Shown here one piece after another: positions 54,012 through 64,000 of a DNA stretch of 64,000 nt. Origin of the DNA: Bicyclus anynana. Lineage: Eukaryota > Arthropoda > Insecta > Lepidoptera > Nymphalidae. The notes under the pieces are model-generated. The model ran no database searches. It had not been told where the DNA came from and saw only the letters and a program-made list of their open reading frames with translations. The position numbers and the translations under genes are program-made. The stretch covers positions 1,853,001 through 1,917,000 of the forward strand of contig NC_069098.1 in assembly GCF_947172395.1 (NCBI RefSeq). Direction: 5' to 3'. How positions within the stretch are numbered: position 1 is the first letter of the stretch; each line of letters begins with the position of its first letter.

Positions 54012-54226
54012 CTCAATAGTTCGACGGTAAAGGGCCGGACTCACAGCGATAGATCATGTGTTCGGTCCCGTTCCGCGTTGTTCCCGTTCCCGTGAGAATA
54101 CGGGAACAATATATACCCTATAGCCTTCCTCGATAAATGGGCTATCTAACACTGAAAGATTTTTTCTAATCGGGTCAGTAGTTCCTGAGCTTAGCGCGTT
54201 CAATCAATCAAACAAACAAACTATTT
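54012..54226. mobile_element. SINE E head fused to a Helitron type 2
   Basis: 54012-54075, plus: CCTCAATAGTTCGACGG and GTTCGGTCCCGTTCCGCG (SINE E). It changes at about 54078 into minus-strand Helitron type 2: TTCCCGTTCCCGTGAGAATA, ATGGGCTATCTAACACTGA, TCAATCAATCAAACAAACAA. Both are truncated at the join. Confidence 0.65.
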
Positions 54227-54906
54227 TTTGTTTTGTTAATTTATAATTGTTTTCGTAATTACTGAATTTGCCAAATACTGGAATAAATAAACGACGCAAG
54301 TTCTAACCCAAATATGACCGCCAGTGAGGTCGGGGCTTAAAACGTAAAAATATTTGATAACAAATTTAATCCCACCCATGTAGCGGCGCTCTTTCATTTA
54401 CAAAATTGTGTTTGCTTGCGAAAGGTCTGGCCTCTGTATCCAATTTTCGGCTCAACACATCCAATTTATGTCAAACGTCTCTAGCAGATGTTCAAGGTAA
54501 CTCATAGTATGTACTAAATACATACACGTGTAAACAGCTTGCTTTTAATATCATAACGGCTGTCTTTGATAAAAAATTCTGTTATAAAGTAAAACTGAGC
54601 TACTGAATGGCTGAGAAGTTTGGGGTTTGGTTCCAGTCTAGTATCGTGTAACTTTGTCTATGTTTGTTTACTTATAATAATGTAAATTTCTCGCGGGTGT
54701 GCTAGGTTGGTGCAGGCATTCTTCTTAATCTTCCCGAAGCGATCTCAATAACACAAAAAGAGAACTCCATTTACGAGTGCCGCTGGCTGGGTTGCGGTAG
54801 TTTACGAAATGTTCCCGTGGCTCAGTCATTAGATCCTTTCATGCCCGAAATGATCTCCATGCACTAAACAATTTATGATCAATAATTACAACGTAAATTT
54901 ACGTTC

Positions 54907-54957
54907 TACATCGTAATCTAGTATAAACAGACTAACCATTAAACCAACGAGTTAGTA
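54907..54957 (-). repeat. 51-bp arm, inverted relative of 52533-52583
   Basis: TACATCGTAATCTAGTATA, AACAGACTAACCATTAAACC and AACGAGTTAGTAT. It ends 12 bases before the start of the first duplicated block. Confidence 0.7.
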
Positions 54958-55221
54958 TAAGGGCAAAATGAAATAAGACCCTAGAATGGCAGAGAATGAC
55001 CTTGAGTAAAGTTACGCACTTGAGAACGATATGTGTAGGGTTAGAGGTGCCTTTGACAGATATCTAACACTCCCCTTTTCCACTCAAGTCACTCTCCCCG
55101 CCTATCCCAAGTAACTCATAAGAATTACACAACAAGAAATGTGGACGGCTCGAACGCCACGTGCACACTGAAGCTGTCCGTACCGCAAGTCGTTGCAATG
55201 CGGTGATAACATAGAGAATAA

Positions 55222-55641
55222 TATCATCATCATCATATCAGCCGATGAACGTCCACTGCAGAACATAGGCCTTTTGTAGGGACTTCCAAACATCACGATA
55301 CTGAGCCGCCTGCATCCAGCGAATCCCTGCGACTCGCTTGATGCCATCAGTCCACCTGGTGAGGGGTCAATCAACACTGCGCTTTGTAGTGCGGGGTCGC
55401 TATTCCAGCACCTTGGGACCCCAACGTCCATCGGCTCTTTGAACTATGTGGCTCGCCCATTGCCACTTCAGCTTCGCAACTCGTTAAGCTAAGTGGGCGA
55501 TTTTGGTTCTTCTACGGATCTCCTCATTTCTGATTCGATCACGCAGAGATACTCCGAGCATAGCTCGTTCTATCGCCCGCTGTGTGACTCTGAGCCTTCT
55601 TATGAGTCCCATATTTAGCGACCAAGTCTCGTCTCAAGTCT
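55222..55641 (-). pseudogene. RTE-type 3' end in block X1
   Basis: Minus frame reads AMLGVSLRDRIRNEEIRRRT, a VAKLKWQWASHIVQRADGRW stretch, then stops at positions where relatives read W and G. It ends IRWMQAAQYRDVWKSLQKAY and a GATGATGAT tail. Identical copies, stops included, are at 58556-58975 and 61781-62200, so decay preceded the duplication. Confidence 0.85.
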
Positions 55642-55706
55642 CATTTAGTAGCGAATATAATTTTATTTTATTCAGTGACAAGTTAGCACTTGACTACGAT
55701 CTCATC

Positions 55707-56004
55707 ATTAGAAACACATGCTCGGCTCACTGTTGAGCACGAGTCTCCTCTCAGAATGAGAGACGTTATACTGCTGGTCCACCATGCTGGCCCAGTGCGG
55801 ATTGGCAGACTTCACACATGCAGAGAATCAAGAAAATGCTCAGGTATGCAGGTTTCGTCACGATGTTTTTCCTTCACCGTCTGTGAAACATGATATTTAA
55901 TTTCTTAAAATGCACATAACTGAAAAGTTGGAGGTGCATGTTCCGGCCCGGATTCGAACCTACGCCCTCCGAATCGAAGGCAGCGTTCAGATCTACAGAA
56001 CTAT
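55707..56004 (-). mobile_element. SINE C in block X1
   Basis: Near full length: B box complement CGGATTCGAACCTACGCC, GGAGGTGCATGTTCCGG, CATGATATTTAATTTCTT and GCTCGGCTCACTGTTGAGC. The A-box end is diverged. Copies: 59041-59338 and 61418-61715. Confidence 0.8.
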
Positions 56005-57000
56005 CACGTTTCAACAATTTTTCTGAAGCTTTAGCTTGATTAAAAAAAATTAATAAAAAAATACAACCGATAAAAATGTTGTTACTAAACTAAAAAGCGA
56101 AAAATAAAATCGTATGTGCTACCTTCGCAGTTTGCTCAGTGCGATCCCTTGGAGGCGGTACCAAAGTAGTGCTGTGGTAATCCAAGCCGTTTCTGAAAGA
56201 ACTGTCTGAAAATCCTAAATCTTTATGATTTAAACGTCTGAATTAATACATCACTAACTTGGTGGTGAACCTCCTCCTTTTTTTTAAGTCGGTTAAAAAA
56301 AATCTAAAATGCTCCCGAAAGAAGCCAGCAAGACAGTTCATAATAAAGCATTGAGTCAGTAATGTAAGTAGAAGCAGTCTTAAGATCTATAAAACAATGA
56401 TGACTCTATCACAATTTCAGTTCAGTCTGAAAACTCATTTCGAAATTCCAAAGTTGATCTCAGAGATCCTCAACCGTTCAACAGCTGTTTCCGAATTCAA
56501 TACTTTTTTAATCATGGGCCAAGTACTTAACTTTGTACTATTGGCTAGTGTTTCGTACTGGGTATAAAGGGGATCCGTAAAGAGGGTATACTCCAAAATA
56601 GTTTTAAGTAGGTAAATGTTTGTAGACCTCTCCAGCACGAGCGAGATAATCTACATTCTATCCCCGTATATTAAAACTTTAAACAAGGTTATATGTATTG
56701 CAACATACATGTATCTTATGTTATAAGCTTGAAAAAGTCTCGATCGATTTAAGTTGAATTTATCGTATTTAGTTCGAGTTATTTGTGCTAAATTTAATCT
56801 AGGAAAGTGTCTACTCTTTTTCTGCATAACGATTTTAGCAACGCAAGCAATGAATACGGATGGTATTAACATAAATTATTTATATTATTATATAAAGGAT
56901 ATATTTGTACGACGTTGTTGCAACAGTGATTGTATAAATAATAATAATGTGTTCGATGATTTAGGTATTTGATGACTTGAGTTCAGATCTTTGTTTGGCA

Positions 57001-57087
57001 GCGTGAATACCGTCATGCTGCTAGTCGCGTTTGTGGTTTTGTGTAATAATGACTAAAACGCGACTAGCAGCATGACGGTATTCACGC
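57001..57087. repeat. 32-bp-arm hairpin at the X1/Y junction
   Basis: GCGTGAATACCGTCATGCTG and CTAGTCGCGTTT at 57001-57032 pair perfectly with 57056-57087 across a 23-base loop. The loop reads as the reverse complement of the loop at 60367-60389 for 20 of 23 bases. Confidence 0.9.
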
Positions 57088-57137
57088 TCTCGTGCGAATA
57101 AGGGCACAGGCACAACTCCAAGTTCCAAGTTTTACTT

Positions 57138-57345
57138 CATACTAGCAGACACCCGTAACTTTTTAGCGTGAAATTCAAAAATCCCGCGGGAACCATGGAC
57201 TTTTTAGGGGAAAAATGTAGCCTATATGTTGCTCAAAAACCTCCTGTAACTACAAGTGAAACCTGCGTTTAAATCGGTTCCAGAGATTAATTAGCCTGGA
57301 CAAACAGACAGACAGGCAAAAGTTTGTAAAAAGCATGATTGTGAG
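57138..57345 (-). mobile_element. Helitron type 1-like, diverged, in the left arm
   Basis: ACTAGCAGACACCCGTAAC, CCCGCGGGAACCATGGAC, AATGTAGCCTATATGTTGC and AAACAGACAGACAGGC. Mirrored at 63411-63618 in the right arm. Confidence 0.6.
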
Positions 57346-57414
57346 TAAATAACTTTATGAATTTAAGAAAACACAGTCAGCTTGAAATACAAATAAACAC
57401 CGACATACACTTAA

Positions 57415-57601
57415 ATCTATACTAATATTATAAATCTGAAAAGTTTGTTTGTTTGGTTGATTAATTGAACGCGCTAATCTCAGGAACTACTGATCAGATT
57501 TGATAGAAAGTATTCTTTCAGTATTAGATAGCCCATTTATCGATGAAGGCTATACTATAGTATTCCCACGGGAACGGGAACCACGCGGTGTCAGCTAGTT
57601 T
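57415..57601 (+). mobile_element. Helitron type 2 in the left arm
   Basis: CTATACTAATATTATAAATC, GAACGCGCTAATCTCAGG, TTCTTTCAGTATTAGATAGC and GGTGTCAGCTAGT. Mirrored at 63155-63341. Confidence 0.75.
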
Positions 57602-58555
57602 TAAATATATGTAGATGTAGATATTGATTATGCAACAAAGGTGATTTTAAATTTTGAGCATAATAGGTTTGCCCTTATAGATACATTCAATTTTACGTCC
57701 ACAGAATATAACCCAAAACCAAAATTAATATTTGGTTAGGTAATTAAAAAAAACAAATGCTAATTACGTTCTTAAGCCCCATTTCCATATTACAGATCTA
57801 TAAATTTATTCTTCAAACCATTCAAATGAACCGAAAAAAGTGGCGGCTTCATTTCCACAAATTATAAAATCAGCGAAACACATAATTTCCGGCCAAAGGA
57901 GATTGATCAAGAGAATTTTTAAGCCAATATCTTTGCGCGAAATTAAACTTTAGCGATTCTCTTCGTCTAAAGGTTATTTAAATTAAAGAAATACCTACCG
58001 TTTTGTAAGACATGCAAAACGAATATTCTGACTGATTATGCGCTGTTGAAAAATTATAAATCGGCCATTTCTTTTTTAATGTTCAGCAAGAAAATCGGAA
58101 ACTGTATTTTAACTACCTCTTGACTGTACCTTGTCCGCACAAATTAAAAAATAAGATCAACTTTAAGCCATAATGCCTAGTTCCATTTGATAAGTTTTAG
58201 CAGACTCAAAAGTGATTACAAAAATAAGTAAACTAATGTCGAACAGAGGTTATGATTCACAAAATTTGTCAGGACAACTTAATTAACAAATCAAACTGTA
58301 ACTGAAATAAGACCCTAGAATGGCAGAGAATGACCTTGAGTAAAGTTACGCACTTGAGAACGATATGTGTAGGGTTAGAGGTGCCTTTGACAGATATCTA
58401 ACACTCCCCTTTTCCACTCAAGTCACTCTCCCCGCCTATCCCAAGTAACTCATAAGAATTACACAACAAGAAATGTGGACGGCTCGAACGCCACGTGCAC
58501 ACTGAAGCTGTCCGTACCGCAAGTCGTTGCAATGCGGTGATAACATAGAGAATAA

Positions 58556-59644
58556 TATCATCATCATCATATCAGCCGATGAACGTCCACTGCAGAACAT
58601 AGGCCTTTTGTAGGGACTTCCAAACATCACGATACTGAGCCGCCTGCATCCAGCGAATCCCTGCGACTCGCTTGATGCCATCAGTCCACCTGGTGAGGGG
58701 TCAATCAACACTGCGCTTTGTAGTGCGGGGTCGCTATTCCAGCACCTTGGGACCCCAACGTCCATCGGCTCTTTGAACTATGTGGCTCGCCCATTGCCAC
58801 TTCAGCTTCGCAACTCGTTAAGCTAAGTGGGCGATTTTGGTTCTTCTACGGATCTCCTCATTTCTGATTCGATCACGCAGAGATACTCCGAGCATAGCTC
58901 GTTCTATCGCCCGCTGTGTGACTCTGAGCCTTCTTATGAGTCCCATATTTAGCGACCAAGTCTCGTCTCAAGTCTCATTTAGTAGCGAATATAATTTTAT
59001 TTTATTCAGTGACAAGTTAGCACTTGACTACGATCTCATCATTAGAAACACATGCTCGGCTCACTGTTGAGCACGAGTCTCCTCTCAGAATGAGAGACGT
59101 TATACTACTGGTCCACCATGCTGGCCCAGTGCGGATTGGCAGACTTCACACATGCAGAGAATCAAGAAAATGCTCAGGTATGCAGGTTTCGTCACGATGT
59201 TTTTCCTTCACCGTCTGTGAAACATGATATTTAATTTCTTAAAATGCACATAACTGAAAAGTTGGAGGTGCATGTTCCGGCCCGGATTCGAACCTACGCC
59301 CTCCGAATCGAAGGCAGCGTTCAGATCTACAGAACTATCACGTTTCAACAATTTTTCTGAAGCTTTAGCTTGATTAAAAAAAATTAATAAAAAAATACAA
59401 CCGATAAAAATGTTGTTACTAAACTAAAAAGCGAAAAATAAAATCGTATGTGCTACCTTCGCAGTTTGCTCAGTGCGATCCCTTGGAGGCGGTACCAAAG
59501 TAGTGCTGTGGTAATCCAAGCCGTTTCTGAAAGAACTGTCTGAAAATCCTAAATCTTTATGATTTAAACGTCTGAATTAATACATCACTAACTTGGTGGT
59601 GAACCTCCTCCTTTTTTTTAAGTCGGTTAAAAAAAATCTAAAAT
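58556..59644 (-). mobile_element. RTE 3' end, SINE C and family I in the left arm (X2)
   Basis: Same three elements in the same order as in X1, offset by exactly 3,334 bases: RTE 58556-58975, SINE C 59041-59338, family I 59374-59644. The SINE has A at 59107, where X1 has G. Confidence 0.85.
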
Positions 59645-60366
59645 GCTCCCGAAAGAAGCCAGCAAGACAGTTCATAATAAAACATTGAGTCAGTAATGTA
59701 AGTAGAAGCAGTCTTAAGATCTATAAAACAATGATGACTCTATCACAATTTCAGTTCAGTCTGAAAACTCATTTCGAAATTCCAAAGTTGATCTCAGAGA
59801 TCCTCAACCGTTCAACAGCTGTTTCCGAATTCAATACTTTTTTAATCATGGGCCAAGTACTTAACTTTGTACTATTGGCTAGTGTTTCGTACTGGGTATA
59901 AAGGGGATCCGTAAAGAGGGTATACTCCAAAATAGTTTTAAGTAGGTAAATGTTTGTAGACCTCTCCAGCACGAGCGAGATAATCTACATTCTATCCCCG
60001 TATATTAAAACTTTAAACAAGGTTATATGTATTGCAACATACATGTATCTTATGTTATAAGCTTGAAAAAGTCTCGATCGATTTAAGTTGAATTTATCGT
60101 ATTTAGTTCGAGTTATTTGTGCTAAATTTAATCTAGGAAAGTGTCTACTCTTTTTCTGCATAACGATTTTAGCAACGCAAGCAATGAATACGGATGGTAT
60201 TAACATAAATTATTTATATTATTATATAAAGGATATATTTGTACGACGTTGTTGCAACAGTGATTGTATAAATAATAATAATGTGTTCGATGATTTAGGT
60301 ATTTGATGACTTGAGTTCAGATCTTTGTTTGGCAGCGTGAATACCGTCATGCTGCTAGTCGCGTTT

Positions 60367-60389
60367 TTCTCATTATTACACAAAACCAC
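60367..60389. repeat. Central spacer of the palindrome (23 bp)
   Basis: TTCTCATTATTACACAAAAC plus CAC. The only non-complementary stretch between the arms. A spacer this short makes the arms able to extrude as a cruciform or hairpin. Confidence 0.9.
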
Positions 60390-61111
60390 AAACGCGACTA
60401 GCAGCATGACGGTATTCACGCTGCCAAACAAAGATCTGAACTCAAGTCATCAAATACCTAAATCATCGAACACATTATTATTATTTATACAATCACTGTT
60501 GCAACAACGTCGTACAAATATATCCTTTATATAATAATATAAATAATTTATGTTAATACCATCCGTATTCATTGCTTGCGTTGCTAAAATCGTTATGCAG
60601 AAAAAGAGTAGACACTTTCCTAGATTAAATTTAGCACAAATAACTCGAACTAAATACGATAAATTCAACTTAAATCGATCGAGACTTTTTCAAGCTTATA
60701 ACATAAGATACATGTATGTTGCAATACATATAACCTTGTTTAAAGTTTTAATATACGGGGATAGAATGTAGATTATCTCGCTCGTGCTGGAGAGGTCTAC
60801 AAACATTTACCTACTTAAAACTATTTTGGAGTATACCCTCTTTACGGATCCCCTTTATACCCAGTACGAAACACTAGCCAATAGTACAAAGTTAAGTACT
60901 TGGCCCATGATTAAAAAAGTATTGAATTCGGAAACAGCTGTTGAACGGTTGAGGATCTCTGAGATCAACTTTGGAATTTCGAAATGAGTTTTCAGACTGA
61001 ACTGAAATTGTGATAGAGTCATCATTGTTTTATAGATCTTAAGACTGCTTCTACTTACATTACTGACTCAATGCTTTATTATGAACTGTCTTGCTGGCTT
61101 CTTTCGGGAGC

Positions 61112-62200
61112 ATTTTAGATTTTTTTTAACCGACTTAAAAAAAAGGAGGAGGTTCACCACCAAGTTAGTGATGTATTAATTCAGACGTTTAAATCATAAA
61201 GATTTAGGATTTTCAGACAGTTCTTTCAGAAACGGCTTGGATTACCACAGCACTACTTTGGTACCGCCTCCAAGGGATCGCACTGAGCAAACTGCGAAGG
61301 TAGCACATACGATTTTATTTTTCGCTTTTTAGTTTAGTAACAACATTTTTATCGGTTGTATTTTTTTATTAATTTTTTTTAATCAAGCTAAAGCTTCAGA
61401 AAAATTGTTGAAACGTGATAGTTCTGTAGATCTGAACGCTGCCTTCGATTCGGAGGGCGTAGGTTCGAATCCGGGCCGGAACATGCACCTCCAACTTTTC
61501 AGTTATGTGCATTTTAAGAAATTAAATATCATGTTTCACAGACGGTGAAGGAAAAACATCGTGACGAAACCTGCATACCTGAGCATTTTCTTGATTCTCT
61601 GCATGTGTGAAGTCTGCCAATCCGCACTGGGCCAGCATGGTGGACCAGTAGTATAACGTCTCTCATTCTGAGAGGAGACTCGTGCTCAACAGTGAGCCGA
61701 GCATGTGTTTCTAATGATGAGATCGTAGTCAAGTGCTAACTTGTCACTGAATAAAATAAAATTATATTCGCTACTAAATGAGACTTGAGACGAGACTTGG
61801 TCGCTAAATATGGGACTCATAAGAAGGCTCAGAGTCACACAGCGGGCGATAGAACGAGCTATGCTCGGAGTATCTCTGCGTGATCGAATCAGAAATGAGG
61901 AGATCCGTAGAAGAACCAAAATCGCCCACTTAGCTTAACGAGTTGCGAAGCTGAAGTGGCAATGGGCGAGCCACATAGTTCAAAGAGCCGATGGACGTTG
62001 GGGTCCCAAGGTGCTGGAATAGCGACCCCGCACTACAAAGCGCAGTGTTGATTGACCCCTCACCAGGTGGACTGATGGCATCAAGCGAGTCGCAGGGATT
62101 CGCTGGATGCAGGCGGCTCAGTATCGTGATGTTTGGAAGTCCCTACAAAAGGCCTATGTTCTGCAGTGGACGTTCATCGGCTGATATGATGATGATGATA
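61112..62200 (+). mobile_element. Family I, SINE C and RTE 3' end in the right arm
   Basis: Plus-strand order: foldback family I (61112-61382), SINE C with B box GGTTCGAATCC (61418-61715), a LINE/SINE A-like tail scrap (GATCGTAGTCAAGTGCTAAC, about 61720-61742) and RTE (61781-62200) ending in GATATGATGATGATGATA. The RTE carries in-frame stops, for example in the otherwise conserved VLEWRPRT region. Confidence 0.85.
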
Positions 62201-63154
62201 TTATTCTCTATGTTATCACCGCATTGCAACGACTTGCGGTACGGACAGCTTCAGTGTGCACGTGGCGTTCGAGCCGTCCACATTTCTTGTTGTGTAATTC
62301 TTATGAGTTACTTGGGATAGGCGGGGAGAGTGACTTGAGTGGAAAAGGGGAGTGTTAGATATCTGTCAAAGGCACCTCTAACCCTACACATATCGTTCTC
62401 AAGTGCGTAACTTTACTCAAGGTCATTCTCTGCCATTCTAGGGTCTTATTTCAGTTACAGTTTGATTTGTTAATTAAGTTGTCCTGACAAATTTTGTGAA
62501 TCATAACCTCTGTTCGACATTAGTTTACTTATTTTTGTAATCACTTTTGAGTCTGCTAAAACTTATCAAATGGAACTAGGCATTATGGCTTAAAGTTGAT
62601 CTTATTTTTTAATTTGTGCGGACAAGGTACAGTCAAGAGGTAGTTAAAATACAGTTTCCGATTTTCTTGCTGAACATTAAAAAAGAAATGGCCGATTTAT
62701 AATTTTTCAACAGCGCATAATCAGTCAGAATATTCGTTTTGCATGTCTTACAAAACGGTAGGTATTTCTTTAATTTAAATAACCTTTAGACGAAGAGAAT
62801 CGCTAAAGTTTAATTTCGCGCAAAGATATTGGCTTAAAAATTCTCTTGATCAATCTCCTTTGGCCGGAAATTATGTGTTTCGCTGATTTTATAATTTGTG
62901 GAAATGAAGCCGCCACTTTTTTCGGTTCATTTGAATGGTTTGAAGAATAAATTTATAGATCTGTAATATGGAAATGGGGCTTAAGAACGTAATTAGCATT
63001 TGTTTTTTTTAATTACCTAACCAAATATTAATTTTGGTTTTGGGTTATATTCTGTGGACGTAAAATTGAATGTATCTATAAGGGCAAACCTATTATGCTC
63101 AAAATTTAAAATCACCTTTGTTGCATAATCAATATCTACATCTACATATATTTA

Positions 63155-63341
63155 AAACTAGCTGACACCGCGTGGTTCCCGTTCCCGTGGGAATACTATA
63201 GTATAGCCTTCATCGATAAATGGGCTATCTAATACTGAAAGAATACTTTCTATCAAATCTGATCAGTAGTTCCTGAGATTAGCGCGTTCAATTAATCAAC
63301 CAAACAAACAAACTTTTCAGATTTATAATATTAGTATAGAT
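63155..63341 (-). mobile_element. Helitron type 2 in the right arm
   Basis: ACTAGCTGACACCGCGTGG to ATAATATTAGTATAGAT; mirror of 57415-57601. A Helitron type 1-like mirror copy follows at 63411-63618 (plus). Confidence 0.75.
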
Positions 63342-63650
63342 TTAAGTGTATGTCGGTGTTTATTTGTATTTCAAGCTGACTGTGTTTTCTTAAATTCATA
63401 AAGTTATTTACTCACAATCATGCTTTTTACAAACTTTTGCCTGTCTGTCTGTTTGTCCAGGCTAATTAATCTCTGGAACCGATTTAAACGCAGGTTTCAC
63501 TTGTAGTTACAGGAGGTTTTTGAGCAACATATAGGCTACATTTTTCCCCTAAAAAGTCCATGGTTCCCGCGGGATTTTTGAATTTCACGCTAAAAAGTTA
63601 CGGGTGTCTGCTAGTATGAAGTAAAACTTGGAACTTGGAGTTGTGCCTGT

Positions 63651-63870
63651 GCCCTTATTCGCACGAGAGTTTTTAACGGACATTAAAAATGCGTTTAAAT
63701 ATAGTATGAAGGTAAATTAAGGTCTATTTCCAACGTCCAAAATTGAAAATGCTCGAAAAAAGCGTTGTGTTTTAAAAACACTGTCGTTTGAACATATACT
63801 TAGTAATGCATTTGTTGTATCTGAACGATTTTAACGACTTTTAAAAAGCTCTCGTGCGAATGAGGGCTTA
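63651..63870. mobile_element. MITE family L, complete copy at the palindrome edge
   Basis: Terminal inverted repeats: GCCCTTATTCGCACGAGAG with TTTTTAAC at the left, and TTTAAAAAGCTCTCGTGCG with AATGAGGGC at the right. The interior matches 42430-42638 (AAAAACACTGTCGTTTGAAC, GCATTTGTTGTATCTGAACG). The palindrome boundary (63669) lies inside the left terminal repeat. Confidence 0.7.
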
Positions 63871-63924
63871 GTTATGCGAAAACGAACAAATTTGCATGCG
63901 GACAAAATAATGTTTTGTTATTTT

Positions 63925-63987
63925 TGTGTAATCATGATATTTTTACTTTGTGTCTGGTGTACAAAGTAAAAATATCATGATTACACA
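63925..63987. repeat. Perfect 27-bp-arm hairpin, 9-base spacer
   Basis: TGTGTAATCATGATATTTTT with ACTTTGT at 63925-63951, then GTCTGGTGT, then the exact complement at 63961-63987. It lies 55 bases beyond the MITE. Confidence 0.9.
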
Positions 63988-64000
63988 TCGTGTACCTGCA

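Larger units (their letters stand above)
54969..57088 (-). repeat. Duplicated block X1 (third copy, inverted relative to 60334-62453)
   Basis: Matches 58303-60366 in direct orientation over 54969-57032. It also matches the reverse complement of 60334-62453 over its entire 2,120 bases, including the loop. Differences I saw: 55773 (G here, A-equivalent in the other two), 56348 (G here and in the right arm, A in the left arm) and the last 3 loop bases. It contains, minus strand, an RTE 3' end (55222-55641), a SINE C (55707-56004) and a foldback family I element (56040-56310). Short open frames in it are repeat shadows or unrecognised. Confidence 0.9.
57087..60366 (+). repeat. Left arm of the large palindrome (3,280 bp)
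   Basis: Every position pairs with 120756 minus that position in the right arm. It carries a Helitron type 1-like element (57138-57345, minus), a Helitron type 2 (57415-57601, plus), an unassigned low-repeat part (57602-58302) and the X2 block (RTE 58556-58975, SINE C 59041-59338, family I 59374-59644, all minus). One arm mismatch seen: 59682 against 61074. Confidence 0.95.
60390..63669 (-). repeat. Right arm of the large palindrome; probable ancestral copy
   Basis: Reverse complement of 57087-60366. Beyond its outer end the sequence runs on into a complete MITE L (63651-63870). The left arm keeps only the MITE's terminal CTCTCGTGCGAATAAGGGC. This is the argument that the right side is the original locus and the left side the copy. 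Confidence 0.95.

Noticed and set aside
55102..62320. A duplicated gene family, since 67- to 109-codon frames recur in identical form three times
   Set aside because: The frames recur because the whole block is triplicated. Those over the RTE and SINE are repeat-derived, and the others (for example 56435-56638) have no motif or independent support.
54969..63669. CRISPR or bacterial-type repeat system
   Set aside because: The repeats are kilobase-scale inverted copies full of insect transposons; there are no short regularly spaced repeats anywhere in the window.

Overview
The window looks like gene-poor, repeat-rich DNA from a moth or butterfly (Lepidoptera, possibly a nymphalid). It is AT-rich. 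It holds many copies of Lep1-type Helitrons, with ends resembling ATTATAAAnGCGAAAGTTTG and GCGGGCGTCCGCTAGT. Several tRNA-derived SINE families and many 5'-truncated non-LTR retrotransposon tails are also present. The organism call rests on recognising these families from memory, not on a gene. I see no intact cellular protein-coding gene. The longest clear coding sequence (about 137 codons at 13.5-13.9 kb) is the C-terminus of a truncated retrotransposon reverse transcriptase. The window is best read as intergenic or large-intron DNA. One CpG-richer segment at 27.49-27.70 kb could be a core promoter with a non-coding first exon.

Layout. 0-3.7 kb: Helitron, MITE, SINE and LINE-tail fragments packed end to end. 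3.8-6.3 kb: mostly unassigned AT-rich DNA. 6.3-24 kb: dense repeats, including three copies of an ACCCCCGACG repeat (one split by a LINE), a SINE split by a LINE tail with a 17-bp target-site duplication, and an inverted pair of RTE tails at 21.2/21.9 kb. 25-28.4 kb: the quietest stretch, with the promoter candidate. 28.4-34 kb: SINEs, Helitrons, CCCTA-rich elements and a 319-bp foldback element. 34-45 kb: mixed unassigned DNA, an AGCATGC-rich MITE candidate, perfect short hairpins and a dispersed inverted pair. 45.8-54.9 kb: SINEs, one inside a Helitron, and a large foldback element at 49.9-50.2 kb.

54.97-63.67 kb holds the most striking structure. A palindrome with two 3,280-bp arms (57087-60366 and 60390-63669) surrounds a 23-bp spacer. 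It is preceded by a third copy (54969-57088) that reads as the reverse complement of 60334-62453, right across the palindrome centre. Arms I compared by eye are almost identical. This is either a very recent serial fold-back duplication or an assembly artefact.

The repeats also suggest who mobilises whom. SINE family A shares its 3' end with the LINE at 13.5 kb, and SINE family C ends in the same GAT repeat as the RTE elements. Repeat family letters (SINE A, C, E, F; Helitron types 1 and 2; families G-L) are local labels used only here.
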